Shown piece after piece: positions 1 through 7,854 of a stretch of 64,000 nucleotides of DNA. Within the stretch, counting starts at the first letter, position 1; each line of letters starts with the position of its first letter. Below the pieces are notes generated by a model. The model worked only from the letters and a program-made list of their open reading frames with translations. It was not told where the DNA came from and did no database searches. The stretch is from Halobaculum saliterrae (GTDB taxonomy: Archaea > Halobacteriota > Halobacteria > Halobacteriales > Haloferacaceae): contig NZ_WUUS01000007.1 in assembly GCF_009831625.1 (NCBI RefSeq), forward strand, positions 62,001 through 126,000, read 5' to 3'. The position numbers and the translations under genes were made by a program.

Positions 1-1
1 G

Positions 2-1075
2 TTCATCGCGCTCGAGCTCGCCTCGCTGCCGTCGTACGCGCTGGTGGCGTTCCTCAAGCGCGACGCCGGCAGCGTCGAGGCGGGCCTGAAGTACTTCCTC
101 ATCGGCGCGCTGTCGTCGTCGGTGTTCGCGTTCGGCATCTCGCTCGTGTACGCCGCGACGGGGAGCCTCCTGCTGCCCGACGTGTACGCCGCGCTCTCGG
201 GCGGCGTCGAGGGGCTCACCGGCGTCGCGGCCGTCGGCATCCTGATGGTCGCCGGCGGCTTCGCGTTCAAGACCGCCTCCGTCCCGTTCCACTTCTGGGC
301 GCCGGAGGCGTACGAGGGCGCGCCCGCACCCGTGTCGGCGTTCCTCTCGTCGGCCTCGAAGGCGGCCGGCTTCGCGCTCGCGTTCCGCGTGTTCGTCGTC
401 GGCTTCCCGCTGGACGCCGGCATCGACTGGGTGCTCCTGTTTCAGGTGCTCGCGGTCGTCACGATGACGCTCGGCAACTTCGCCGCCGCGACCCAGGAGG
501 AGGTCAAGCGGATGCTCGCGTACTCCTCGATCGGCCACGCGGGCTACGCGCTCATCGGTCTGGCTGCCTTCAGCGGCGGCGCCGGCGGCGACGTGCTGGG
601 CGCGTCGATGGCGCACCTCCTCGTGTACGGCTTCATGAACACCGGCGCGTTCCTGTTCGTCGCGCTCGCGGAGCACTGGGGCGTCGGCCGCACCTTCGAC
701 GACTACGCCGGGCTGGCGAGCCGGGCGCCCATGGCGTCGGTCGCCATGTCCGTGTTCATGTTCTCGCTGGCGGGGCTGCCCCCGTTCGGCGGGTTCTTCT
801 CGAAGTACTTCCTGTTCATGGGCGCGATCGACGCCGGCTTCTGGTGGCTCGCGGCCGTCGGGGCGATCAACAGCGCGCTGTCGCTGTTCTACTACAGCCG
901 CGTCGTGAAGGCGCTGTGGCTCAACGACGCCGTCGGCGAGTTCGAGCTCGGCTCGACGCCGACCGCGCTGTACGCCGCCATCGTCTTCGCGGCCGTGGCG
1001 ACGGTGCTGCTGTTGCCCGGCTTCGCGCCGGTCATCGAGACGGCCCAGTCGGTCGCGACGACGATCGTCCCGTAA
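2..1075 (+). CDS. nuoN: NADH dehydrogenase-like complex subunit N, 5' end cut by the window
   Basis: Membrane proton-pumping subunit of the respiratory complex I-like enzyme. The reading frame is open from base 2 and begins with FIALELASLPSYAL, which matches the inside of NuoN, so the true start lies before the window and the GTG at base 44 is internal. The remaining 357 codons are almost wholly hydrophobic and hold antiporter-type features: a lysine in an amphipathic helix (FKTASVPFHFWAPE), a conserved stretch around EEVKRMLAYSSIGHAGYAL, and LAGLPPFGGFFSKYF. NuoN is usually the last gene of haloarchaeal nuo clusters, and no other nuo gene follows here. Function follows from the family; nothing looks damaged. 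Confidence 0.93.
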   Translation, partial: FIALELASLPSYALVAFLKRDAGSVEAGLKYFLIGALSSSVFAFGISLVYAATGSLLLPDVYAALSGGVEGLTGVAAVGILMVAGGFAFKTASVPFHFWAPEAYEGAPAPVSAFLSSASKAAGFALAFRVFVVGFPLDAGIDWVLLFQVLAVVTMTLGNFAAATQEEVKRMLAYSSIGHAGYALIGLAAFSGGAGGDVLGASMAHLLVYGFMNTGAFLFVALAEHWGVGRTFDDYAGLASRAPMASVAMSVFMFSLAGLPPFGGFFSKYFLFMGAIDAGFWWLAAVGAINSALSLFYYSRVVKALWLNDAVGEFELGSTPTALYAAIVFAAVATVLLLPGFAPVIETAQSVATTIVP

Positions 1076-1200
1076 CCGGCGGGACGACCCGATCCCGTTC
1101 GGCCCCGTCCGCTTCCGTTTCCAACGTTCCGTAGCGCCGCGGTCGCTCGCGTCCCGCGGCAACGAGCGTGTCCGCCGATGCCGGGAGTCGGAGGACGGCA

Positions 1201-1210
1201 GGGTTTTGCC
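1201..1210 (+). promoter_or_regulatory. TATA-like element of the DHH phosphoesterase gene
   Basis: GGTTTTGCC is centred about 29 bases before the ATG at 1235, the spacing of a leaderless haloarchaeal promoter. It supports 1235 rather than an upstream in-frame start. Confidence 0.5.
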
Positions 1211-1234
1211 GGTCCGGACCGAGTGTCCACCGTA

Positions 1235-2692
1235 ATGCGTCGGCTGGTGCTCGGTTGCGGGACCGTCGGCAACGACATCGTCGAGTCCTTGACCGACAGG
1301 ACCGGCGACCTCCACGTGATCACCGACGACAGCGGGCGGGTCTCGGCGCTGCGCGACGAACACGTCGCCGCGCTCGAGGCCGACCCTCGCGACCCCGACA
1401 ACTACCCGGACCACGCCGACCTCGTCGTCGTCGCGGGCGCGTCGGCGACGGCGAACCTCACGGCGGCCGAGCGCGCCGGGGAGCGGTTCCCCGAGGCGGT
1501 CGTCATCGCGTACGCCGGCGACGACGCGACGGAGGCGGATCTCAGGGCGCTGCGGGAGCTGGCCGACCGCGTCATCGACCCGATCGGGGTCGTCGCCGAC
1601 CGCGTGCTCGAGGTGTCGACGGGCGCGACGGCCGACCGGCTCCGCGGGCTGGCTCGCACGCTTCGCTCGGTCGACGGCACGCTCGCCGTCGTCGCCCACG
1701 ACAACCCCGACCCCGACGCCATCGCCTCGGCGCTCGCGCTGGTTCGGATCGCGCAGTTCGCTGGAATCGACGCCGAGGCGTGCTACTACGGCGACATCTC
1801 CCACCAGGAGAACCGCGCGCTGGTCAACCTCCTCGACATCGACATGCGCCAGCTCGACCCCGAGGTCGACCCCCGCGAGGAGTTCGCGGCGTTCGCGCTC
1901 GTCGACCACTCGCGGCCGGGCGTCAACGACTCGCTCCCGATGGACATCGAGCCCGTCGTCGTCGTCGACCACCACCCGCCGCGGGAGGCGATCGACGCCA
2001 CGTTCGTCGACCTGCGGGACGATGTCGGCGCCACGTCCACGCTCATGGTCGAGTACCTCGACCAGTTCGGAGTGACCCCGACGACGCGGGTCGCCACCGC
2101 GCTGCTGTACGGGATCCGGATCGACACGAGGGACTTCACCCGCGAGGTGAGCGAGGCGGACTTCGACGCCGCGGCGTCGCTTCTGTCGCACGTGGACCCG
2201 GAGATCCTCGACCGGGTGGAGTCGCCGAGCCTCACGCCCGAGGTGTTGAACGTGCTCGCGCGTGCCATCGAGGCGCGCGACCGTCGCGGGTCGGTCGTCG
2301 CGTCCTGTGTCGGGGAGATAGCCGACCGCGACGCGCTCGCGCAGGCGGCCGAACGCCTGCTCGACATCGAGGGCGTACACACGACCTTGGTGTACGGCTA
2401 CCGCGACGGCGTCGTCTACGCCTCGGGACGGACCCGCGGCACGGACCTGGACCTGGGTGAGGCGCTGCGCGACGCCCTCGATCAGATGGGATCGGCGGGC
2501 GGCCACGCCGACATGGCGGGCGCGCAGGTTCCCCTCGGCATCCTCGCGGACGTGGGCGACGACTCGACGGAGTCGCTCACCGAGATCGTCCACGACACGA
2601 TCGCCGGCCGGTTCTTCGAGGCGCTCGAGGACGCGCCGGAGACGCCCCACCGTGTCACCGACCGGCTCCTCGCCTTCCCCGACGAGGACTGA
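1235..2692 (+). CDS. DHH-family phosphoesterase with N-terminal Rossmann (TrkA-N-like) domain
   Basis: Predicted cytosolic phosphoesterase of 485 residues. It opens with a nucleotide-binding Rossmann motif (LVLGCGTVGNDIVESL, residues 3-18) of the TrkA-N type. A DHH catalytic domain follows, with VAHDNPDPDAIASAL (about residue 153) and the signature VVDHHPP (about 245). The C-terminal DHHA1 substrate-binding motif reads GSAGGHADMAGAQ near residue 425, where the usual form is GGHxxAAG. Relatives include nanoRNases, pAp phosphatases and c-di-AMP phosphodiesterases, so the substrate is probably a short RNA or a nucleotide, but it cannot be fixed from sequence. The ATG at 1235 is chosen because the Rossmann motif begins right after it. 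The gene appears monocistronic. Confidence 0.85.
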   Translation: MRRLVLGCGTVGNDIVESLTDRTGDLHVITDDSGRVSALRDEHVAALEADPRDPDNYPDHADLVVVAGASATANLTAAERAGERFPEAVVIAYAGDDATEADLRALRELADRVIDPIGVVADRVLEVSTGATADRLRGLARTLRSVDGTLAVVAHDNPDPDAIASALALVRIAQFAGIDAEACYYGDISHQENRALVNLLDIDMRQLDPEVDPREEFAAFALVDHSRPGVNDSLPMDIEPVVVVDHHPPREAIDATFVDLRDDVGATSTLMVEYLDQFGVTPTTRVATALLYGIRIDTRDFTREVSEADFDAAASLLSHVDPEILDRVESPSLTPEVLNVLARAIEARDRRGSVVASCVGEIADRDALAQAAERLLDIEGVHTTLVYGYRDGVVYASGRTRGTDLDLGEALRDALDQMGSAGGHADMAGAQVPLGILADVGDDSTESLTEIVHDTIAGRFFEALEDAPETPHRVTDRLLAFPDED

Positions 2693-2835
2693 TCGGCCGG
2701 GGCCGACCGCCGAGGGTCGACCCTGACACCGGGGCGGGTCGACCGGGGGACCGGACATCGGGGACGAGTCGAGGGGACGCGTATCGCCCGAGAGGAACGC
2801 TTACCCCGGGGGCGGTCGAACCGCACCACGAACAC

Positions 2836-3672
2836 ATGAGCGACGGCCCGAACGAGGTGCCGTCCCCGACGGTCGGGGAGTACATGACCAGGGACGTGGC
2901 GACGGTGTCGCCCGACAACACCGTCGACGAGGCCATCGAGCGGATCCTCGACAGCGACCACAACGGGTTCCCCGTCACCGACGGGCGGACCGTGGTCGGA
3001 TTCATCTCCGCGCGCGACCTGCTGTCGGCCGACGACGGCGCGCCGCTTTTCACCGTGATGAGCGACGACATCATCGTCGCCCACCCGGAGATGGACGTCA
3101 ACGACGCCGCCCGGGTCATCCTCCGCTCCGGCATTCAGAAGCTCCCGGTCGTCGACGACGCGGGCAACCTCGTCGGCATCATCTCCAACACCGACGTGAT
3201 CCGCTCGCAGATCGAGCGTGCGACCCCCGAGAAGGTGGGGAAGCTGATGCGAACCCTCGAGGAGATCCACGGCGTCACCGCCAGCGAGGACCGGCGGGAG
3301 GTCGAACTCGCCGACCTCCTGCCGACACAGGCCCGGGTGTACGCCGACGAGCTCGAGGGACGGCGCTACGAGTTGGAGCGCGGCCTCGCCGAACCGCTGG
3401 TCGTCATCGACAACCCGAGCGCGAGCGGCGAGGTGGAGGACGACGGCAGGCTCGTGCTCGCGGACGGTCACCACCGCGTGATGGCGGCCCACCGGCTCGG
3501 GATCGAGGAGATGGACGCGTACGTCATCGCCATCGCGGACCACGTCGAACTCGGCATGGAGAAGACGGCGCGCAAGGAGGGTCTCCAGTCGATCACCGAC
3601 ATCGACGTGGTCGACTACGCGCGTCACCCGTTGGTCGAGACGACGAAGCGGTTCCAGGGCGACGAGGCCTGA
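2836..3672 (+). CDS. CBS-pair protein fused to a ParB/sulfiredoxin-like domain
   Basis: A 278-residue soluble protein. Residues about 10-135 form two CBS motifs (VGEYMTRDVATVSPDNTVDEA and SDDIIVAHPEMDVNDAARVI), which in other proteins bind adenine nucleotides or S-adenosylmethionine. Residues about 155-245 resemble the ParB N-terminal nuclease-like fold, including VLADGHHRVMAAHRLG, the GHHR element of ParB and sulfiredoxin-type NTPases. The natural reading is a nucleotide-sensing module controlling a CTP/ATP-using domain, but the target is unknown. It is not a chromosome-segregation ParB: there is no helix-turn-helix and no parA neighbour. It is transcribed alone and ends convergent with the next gene. 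Confidence 0.8.
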   Translation: MSDGPNEVPSPTVGEYMTRDVATVSPDNTVDEAIERILDSDHNGFPVTDGRTVVGFISARDLLSADDGAPLFTVMSDDIIVAHPEMDVNDAARVILRSGIQKLPVVDDAGNLVGIISNTDVIRSQIERATPEKVGKLMRTLEEIHGVTASEDRREVELADLLPTQARVYADELEGRRYELERGLAEPLVVIDNPSASGEVEDDGRLVLADGHHRVMAAHRLGIEEMDAYVIAIADHVELGMEKTARKEGLQSITDIDVVDYARHPLVETTKRFQGDEA

Positions 3673-3700
3673 GCGCCGCCGGGTCGGCCGCGGTCGCGTC

Positions 3701-3934
3701 TCACTCCTCGGGGAGGTCGAACGTGCGCTTCCACTCCGTCACCACCTCCTCCGCGTGCTCGCGGTCGCCGACTCGCTCGCGCCGGTACTCGCGTCCGTCC
3801 GGCGCCTGTTCGAGGCGATCCAGCCGAACGACGTAGCTGCCGTCGGGGTGTTCGCGTACGCGAAGCGTCGCGTAGCCGTCCGCGCGCTCCCACTCGTCGT
3901 ACCGCTCGGCCGTCTCGACCTCGCTCCAGGGCAT
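3701..3934 (-). CDS. Small conserved haloarchaeal protein, function unknown
   Basis: A 77-residue acidic protein beginning MPWSEVETAERYDEWERADGYATLRVREH. The pattern of alternating charged and aromatic residues (SYVVRLDRLEQAPDGREY) suggests a small beta-rich fold. There is no membrane segment, cysteine pair or catalytic motif. It is convergent with the CBS-ParB gene 28 bases away. I recognise it as the kind of short protein widespread in haloarchaea but cannot assign a role. Confidence 0.65.
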   Translation of the reverse strand: MPWSEVETAERYDEWERADGYATLRVREHPDGSYVVRLDRLEQAPDGREYRRERVGDREHAEEVVTEWKRTFDLPEE

Positions 3935-4065
3935 GGTCCCCCTTCGTGCTCATCCGTCCTCAACGCGACGGTCGCCGCCGGCTCACCGCGGGGACGCTCC
4001 GAGCGGTCGACCGTACCGCCGTCGACGGCTGTCGCGTCGTCGACGCTCGCCAGCGTGTCCTCGGT

Positions 4066-4251
4066 TCAGAGAACGGCTTGCCGTCGGCGACGGCGTTCGA
4101 ATCGAACCCGCCGGGCGATCGGCCCGGTCGACAGCCCGCACTCGGGACAGATCGGGTAGCCGAGGCGATCGTAGTCGATCCACGTCGACGGTGCGCAGGT
4201 CCCGCAGCCGCCGCACTCGAACGTCGCGGTCGCAACGCGTGACATGTCCAT
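4066..4251 (-). CDS. Small zinc-ribbon protein
   Basis: A 61-residue protein with two paired cysteine knuckles, ECGGCGTC (residues 12-19) and ICPECG (34-39), and a strongly basic C-terminal tail (RRVRFERRRRRQ). This looks like a treble-clef or ribbon zinc finger with a nucleic-acid-binding tail. A second in-frame ATG two codons later is possible. The upstream region on this strand is unusually AT-rich (AACTAACTGG around 4268-4280), consistent with a promoter. The basic tail is atypical for the acidic proteome, so the exact C-terminus is the weakest part of the call. Confidence 0.55.
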   Translation of the reverse strand: MDMSRVATATFECGGCGTCAPSTWIDYDRLGYPICPECGLSTGPIARRVRFERRRRRQAVL

Positions 4252-4384
4252 GTCGTCACGGTAGTTACCAGTTAGTTGTGGAGTGACTAACCGTGGCCTG
4301 ACGGGCTGGAACCGTCGATCCGCCGTGGCATCGGGAGGGCGACTCGCCGGTCCGACCGGACACCGTTCGTCGGTGACCTCGGCG

Positions 4385-5362
4385 TCACTCGTGACCGGAC
4401 ACCCGGACCGGCTCGTACGGCTCCTCCAGGTACTCCATATCGGAGTCGGACAGCGAGATGTCGAGCGCCTCGACGGCGTCCTCGAGATGTTCGACGCTCG
4501 TCGTCCCGACGATCGGCGCGTCGACGGCGTCCTGCTCGAACAGCCACGCGAGGGCGATCTGGGCCATCTTCACGCCCCTGTCCTCGGCCAGTTCCTCGAC
4601 GCGAGCGTTGATCTCCTCGCCGCCGCCCTCCAGGTACGGGTGCCGGCGGGCGTGTTCCTCGCTCTCGCCGCGGGCCGTCGCGTCGAGTTCGTCCACCGGA
4701 CGGGCGAGCCATCCGCGCGCCAGCGGCGACCAGGGGATCACGCCCACGTCCTCCCGGTCGCACAGCGGGAGCATCTCGCGCTCCTCCTCGCGGTACAGGA
4801 GGTTGTAGTGGTTCTGCATCGTCGCGTACCGCTCCAGGCCGAGGCGGTCGGCGGTATGGAGCGCGTCCGCGAACTGGTGGGCCCACATCGAGGAGGCGCC
4901 GACGTAGCGCGCCTTCCGATCGCGGACGGCCTCGTCGAGCGCTCGAACCGTCTGCTCGATCGGCGTGTCGTAGTCGTATCGGTGTGTCTGGTACAGGTCG
5001 ACGGTGTCCATCCCGAGCCTGTCGAGGGAGTTGTCGAGCTCCTGCTGGATGGCCTTCCGGGAGAGTCCCCCGGAGTTGGGGTCGTCCTCGCGCATTTGGA
5101 AGTAGCCCTTCGTCGCGACGACGAACTCGTCGCGGTCGTACTCCGCGAGCGCGTCGCCCAGCACCCGCTCGGACTCGCCGTCTGAGTACATGTTGGCGGT
5201 GTCGAAGAAGTTCACTCCCAACTCGATCGCGCGCTCGACGAGTTCGGTGCCCGCCTCCTCGTCGAGCACCCAGTCGCGCCAGTCGGGGTCGCCGAAGCTC
5301 ATGCAGCCGAGACAGATCCGCGAGACGGTCATTCCCGTGTCACCCAGTGTGGTGTACTCCAT
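4385..5362 (-). CDS. Aldo/keto reductase (Tas/YajO-like)
   Basis: A 325-residue NADPH-dependent oxidoreductase of the aldo/keto reductase superfamily, an (alpha/beta)8 barrel. The catalytic tetrad is visible: Asp and Tyr in FFDTANMYSDGESERVLG, Lys in VATKGYF and His in YQTHRYDYDTPIEQT. The C-terminal cofactor-binding run IVGTTSVEHLEDAVEAL is typical. The start at 5362 (MEYTTLGDTGM) matches the family, and the open frame upstream of it lacks similarity. The physiological aldehyde or ketone is unknown. The gene is divergent from the acyl-CoA synthetase gene, with 140 bases between the starts. Confidence 0.85.
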   Translation of the reverse strand: MEYTTLGDTGMTVSRICLGCMSFGDPDWRDWVLDEEAGTELVERAIELGVNFFDTANMYSDGESERVLGDALAEYDRDEFVVATKGYFQMREDDPNSGGLSRKAIQQELDNSLDRLGMDTVDLYQTHRYDYDTPIEQTVRALDEAVRDRKARYVGASSMWAHQFADALHTADRLGLERYATMQNHYNLLYREEEREMLPLCDREDVGVIPWSPLARGWLARPVDELDATARGESEEHARRHPYLEGGGEEINARVEELAEDRGVKMAQIALAWLFEQDAVDAPIVGTTSVEHLEDAVEALDISLSDSDMEYLEEPYEPVRVSGHE

Positions 5363-5470
5363 GGGCGAGCGTCGTCGGGAGGCGACAAAAACCCGGGTGA
5401 CGGCGTCGGTCACGTCCCGCGGATCCGCCGACCGAACGCCGGTCCCGGACACGTGCGAACGGGACCCAAA

Positions 5471-5482
5471 CGATTATTTCAT
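5471..5482 (+). promoter_or_regulatory. TATA-like element of the acyl-CoA synthetase gene
   Basis: GATTATTTCAT is the only AT-rich run in the 140-base divergent spacer. It is centred about 27 bases before the ATG at 5503, as expected for a leaderless promoter. Confidence 0.6.
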
Positions 5483-5502
5483 ACACCGTTCACGCTCCGC
5501 GT

Positions 5503-7161
5503 ATGCCGGTCGACTACGACACCGCCGTCGCCGACTTCGAGTGGGACATCCCCGACGACTACACCCTCCCGTCGGTGATCGAGGGGCACGCGGAGGCGTT
5601 CGGCGACCGCGTCGCCGTGACGTTCCTCGACGACGGGGGAACCCGAGCCGAGCGGACGTACTCGGACATCCACGGTGACATGAACCGGTTCGCCAACGCC
5701 CTCGAGGAGCTGGGCGTCGGCGAGGGCGACCGCGTGATGCACCTGCTCCCGCGGCATCCGGACGTGTTCGCCGTCCAGTTGGGCGTGCTCAAGCGGGGCG
5801 CGCTGGTCGTCCCCTGCTCGGAGATGCTCAAGCCGAAGGACCTGCAGTTCCGCGCGAACGACTGCGAGGCGACGACCGTCGTCGCCCACGAGTCGCTCGT
5901 GGACATGGTCGAGCCGATCGTCGACGAGACGCCGATCGACACCCTGATCGCGGTCGACGGGTCGGGGACGGACGGCTGGCACTCGTTCGACGACCTGCTC
6001 GACGGGCGCGGGACCGAACACGACGGTCCCGAGGTCGGCGCGCAGGACCCGATGAGCATCAACTACACGTCGGGTACCACCGGACAGCCGAAGCCCGTCC
6101 TCCACAGGCACCGCTGGATGCGGGCGTTCGAGCTGGTGAACGCGCCGTACTGGTGGGGCGTCACCGCGGAGGGAACCGACGCGCCGGGGGTGGCCGACGA
6201 CGACATCGACCTCGACGAGGAGCTCCTGTGGGCGACGACCGGAACCGGCTGGGCGAAGTGGTTCTGGTCGCCGGTCGGCGTCGGGATCACCACCGGCGCG
6301 CGCCAGCTCCTGTACGAGGGCGAGTTCGACGCCGACGAGTTCCTCTCGGTGATGGAGGAGGAGGGCGTCACCCGACTGTGCGCCGTCCCGACGCAGTACC
6401 GGATGTTCACCCAGACGGACCTGAGTCAGTACGACCTCCCCCTGAAGGAGGCGCTGTCGGCGGGCGAGCCGCTCAACCGCGAGCCGATCGAGGCGCTGCA
6501 GGACGCCTACGGGATCACTCCGCGCGACGGCTACGGGCAGACCGAGACGGTCTGTCTCGTCTCCAACTACCCGGGGATCGACGTGAAGGAGGGGTCGATG
6601 GGCAAACCCACGCCCGGCCTCGGCACGACCATCATCGACACGCAGGAGGAGGAGGAGGTCGAGCCGGGCGAGACCGGCGAGATCGCCGTGCCGGTGGGCA
6701 ATCCGGGTACCTTCGACAGCTACTACGAGAAGCCGGACCTCGACGAGAAGACGTTCTCGGGCGAGTACTACCGCACGGGCGACCTCGCCCGCATGGACGA
6801 GGACGGCTACTTCTTCTTCGAGGGCCGCGCCGACGACATCATCCTCTCGGCGGGCTACCGCATCGGCCCGTTCGAGGTCGAGGACGCGCTCGTCTCCCAC
6901 GAGGCGGTCGCGGAGGCCGCCGCGATCGGCTCGCCACACGACGAGCGCGGCAACGTCGTCAAGGCGTACGTCGTCCTCGCCGACGGCTACGAGGGAAGCG
7001 ACGAACTGACGGACGAACTGCAGGAGTACATGAAGGAGGAGACGGCGCCGTACAAGTATCCGCGACGGGTCGAGTACGTCGACGAGTTGCCGAAGACCTC
7101 CTCGGGCAAGACGCGGCGGGTCGAACTGCGCGAGCGCGAGCAGGAGAAGTTCGGGGAGTAA
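5503..7161 (+). CDS. AMP-forming acyl-CoA synthetase (medium-chain acyl-CoA ligase type)
   Basis: A 552-residue cytosolic ligase activating a carboxylic acid to its acyl-CoA via an acyl-adenylate. ANL-superfamily motifs appear in order: the P-loop NYTSGTTGQPKPVLH (about residue 187), DGYGQTETV (A5, about 344), the hinge region YRTGDLARMDEDGYFFFEGR (about 425), and the catalytic lysine in PKTSSGKTRR near the C-terminus. The long WATTGTGWAKWFWSPV stretch resembles acetyl/medium-chain ligases rather than long-chain enzymes. Haloarchaea use such enzymes in fatty-acid or propionate metabolism; the substrate is not determinable here. The acyl-CoA dehydrogenase at 48.4 kb is a possible but distant pathway partner. 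Confidence 0.85.
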   Translation: MPVDYDTAVADFEWDIPDDYTLPSVIEGHAEAFGDRVAVTFLDDGGTRAERTYSDIHGDMNRFANALEELGVGEGDRVMHLLPRHPDVFAVQLGVLKRGALVVPCSEMLKPKDLQFRANDCEATTVVAHESLVDMVEPIVDETPIDTLIAVDGSGTDGWHSFDDLLDGRGTEHDGPEVGAQDPMSINYTSGTTGQPKPVLHRHRWMRAFELVNAPYWWGVTAEGTDAPGVADDDIDLDEELLWATTGTGWAKWFWSPVGVGITTGARQLLYEGEFDADEFLSVMEEEGVTRLCAVPTQYRMFTQTDLSQYDLPLKEALSAGEPLNREPIEALQDAYGITPRDGYGQTETVCLVSNYPGIDVKEGSMGKPTPGLGTTIIDTQEEEEVEPGETGEIAVPVGNPGTFDSYYEKPDLDEKTFSGEYYRTGDLARMDEDGYFFFEGRADDIILSAGYRIGPFEVEDALVSHEAVAEAAAIGSPHDERGNVVKAYVVLADGYEGSDELTDELQEYMKEETAPYKYPRRVEYVDELPKTSSGKTRRVELREREQEKFGE

Positions 7162-7283
7162 CCCGTCGACTGGGCGGCCGCCGTCGCGGTCGATCCGACG
7201 CCTGCGGTCCCGGCGTCCGGTCGACTGTTCTCCCACGTCTCGTCCGCCCAAGACTTATTCTGCACCCCGGAGAACGCCGTCGT

Positions 7284-7508
7284 ATGGCAGCAGCGCCCTC
7301 CACCGATAGCGACGACGGCTGTCCCAAGTGCGGTCACACCGACGCCGAGGTCGGGAAGATATCGACCACCGGCGGCGGACTGAGCAAGATGTTCGACATC
7401 CAGACCAACTCCTTCCGGGTGGTCTCGTGTACGAACTGCGGCTACTCGGAGCTGTACCGCGACACCGGCTCCGCCGGGAGCGACATCGTGGACGTCTTCC
7501 TCGGGTAG
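7284..7508 (+). CDS. Zn-ribbon nucleic-acid-binding-type protein (DUF2082-like)
   Basis: A 74-residue protein with two CPKCG/CTNCG knuckles (residues 13-17 and 51-55) and a conserved linker (STTGGGLSKMFDIQTNSF), matching the small Zn-ribbon family described as nucleic-acid-binding. The start at 7284 is supported by a TATA-like ACTTATTC 27 bases upstream (7252-7260). Its TAG stop is followed with no gap by the ATG of the next small gene, so the two are surely co-transcribed. Confidence 0.8.
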   Translation: MAAAPSTDSDDGCPKCGHTDAEVGKISTTGGGLSKMFDIQTNSFRVVSCTNCGYSELYRDTGSAGSDIVDVFLG

Positions 7509-7673
7509 ATGGCGGGCGTCGGCGTCCTGTTCGTCCTCCTCCTCGTGCTCGCGCTGGCGGCGCCGCTCGTGCTCTACGTGCTGGTCCGCGACGAACGCGA
7601 GCGCGACGCGGCGAACGTCGCGGACCGCGAGGCGGCCGAGCGGGCCGCCCGCCGCGACACCCGCGAGGACTGA
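7509..7673 (+). CDS. 54-residue single-pass membrane protein
   Basis: The ATG abuts the stop of the Zn-ribbon gene. The product starts MAGVGVLFVLLLVLALAAPL, one clear N-terminal transmembrane helix (about residues 5-26), followed by a short, highly charged tail rich in Arg, Asp, Glu and Ala that is probably helical and cytosolic. Codon third positions are GC-rich like its neighbours, supporting real translation. No family is recognised. The zero-base spacing suggests it works with, or is translationally coupled to, the zinc-ribbon protein. Confidence 0.6.
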   Translation: MAGVGVLFVLLLVLALAAPLVLYVLVRDERERDAANVADREAAERAARRDTRED

Positions 7674-7854
7674 GTCGGGCGGGAGGCGAACGTACACGGT
7701 CTGTGAGCGCGTCCGGTCGGCATGCGCGTCCGGGTGCGGATACGCAAGCTCCCCGTCGCAACACCCTTGCGTCGGGCGGTCGTGGATCGGTTCGTCACGC
7801 CCGACCCGACCGCGCCGCCTCGTCGTCCCGGGCCGGGCGCGCGCCCATCAACCC

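Noticed and set aside
2836-3672. Chromosome-partition ParB
   Set aside because: It lacks the helix-turn-helix and a parA neighbour, and carries CBS domains.
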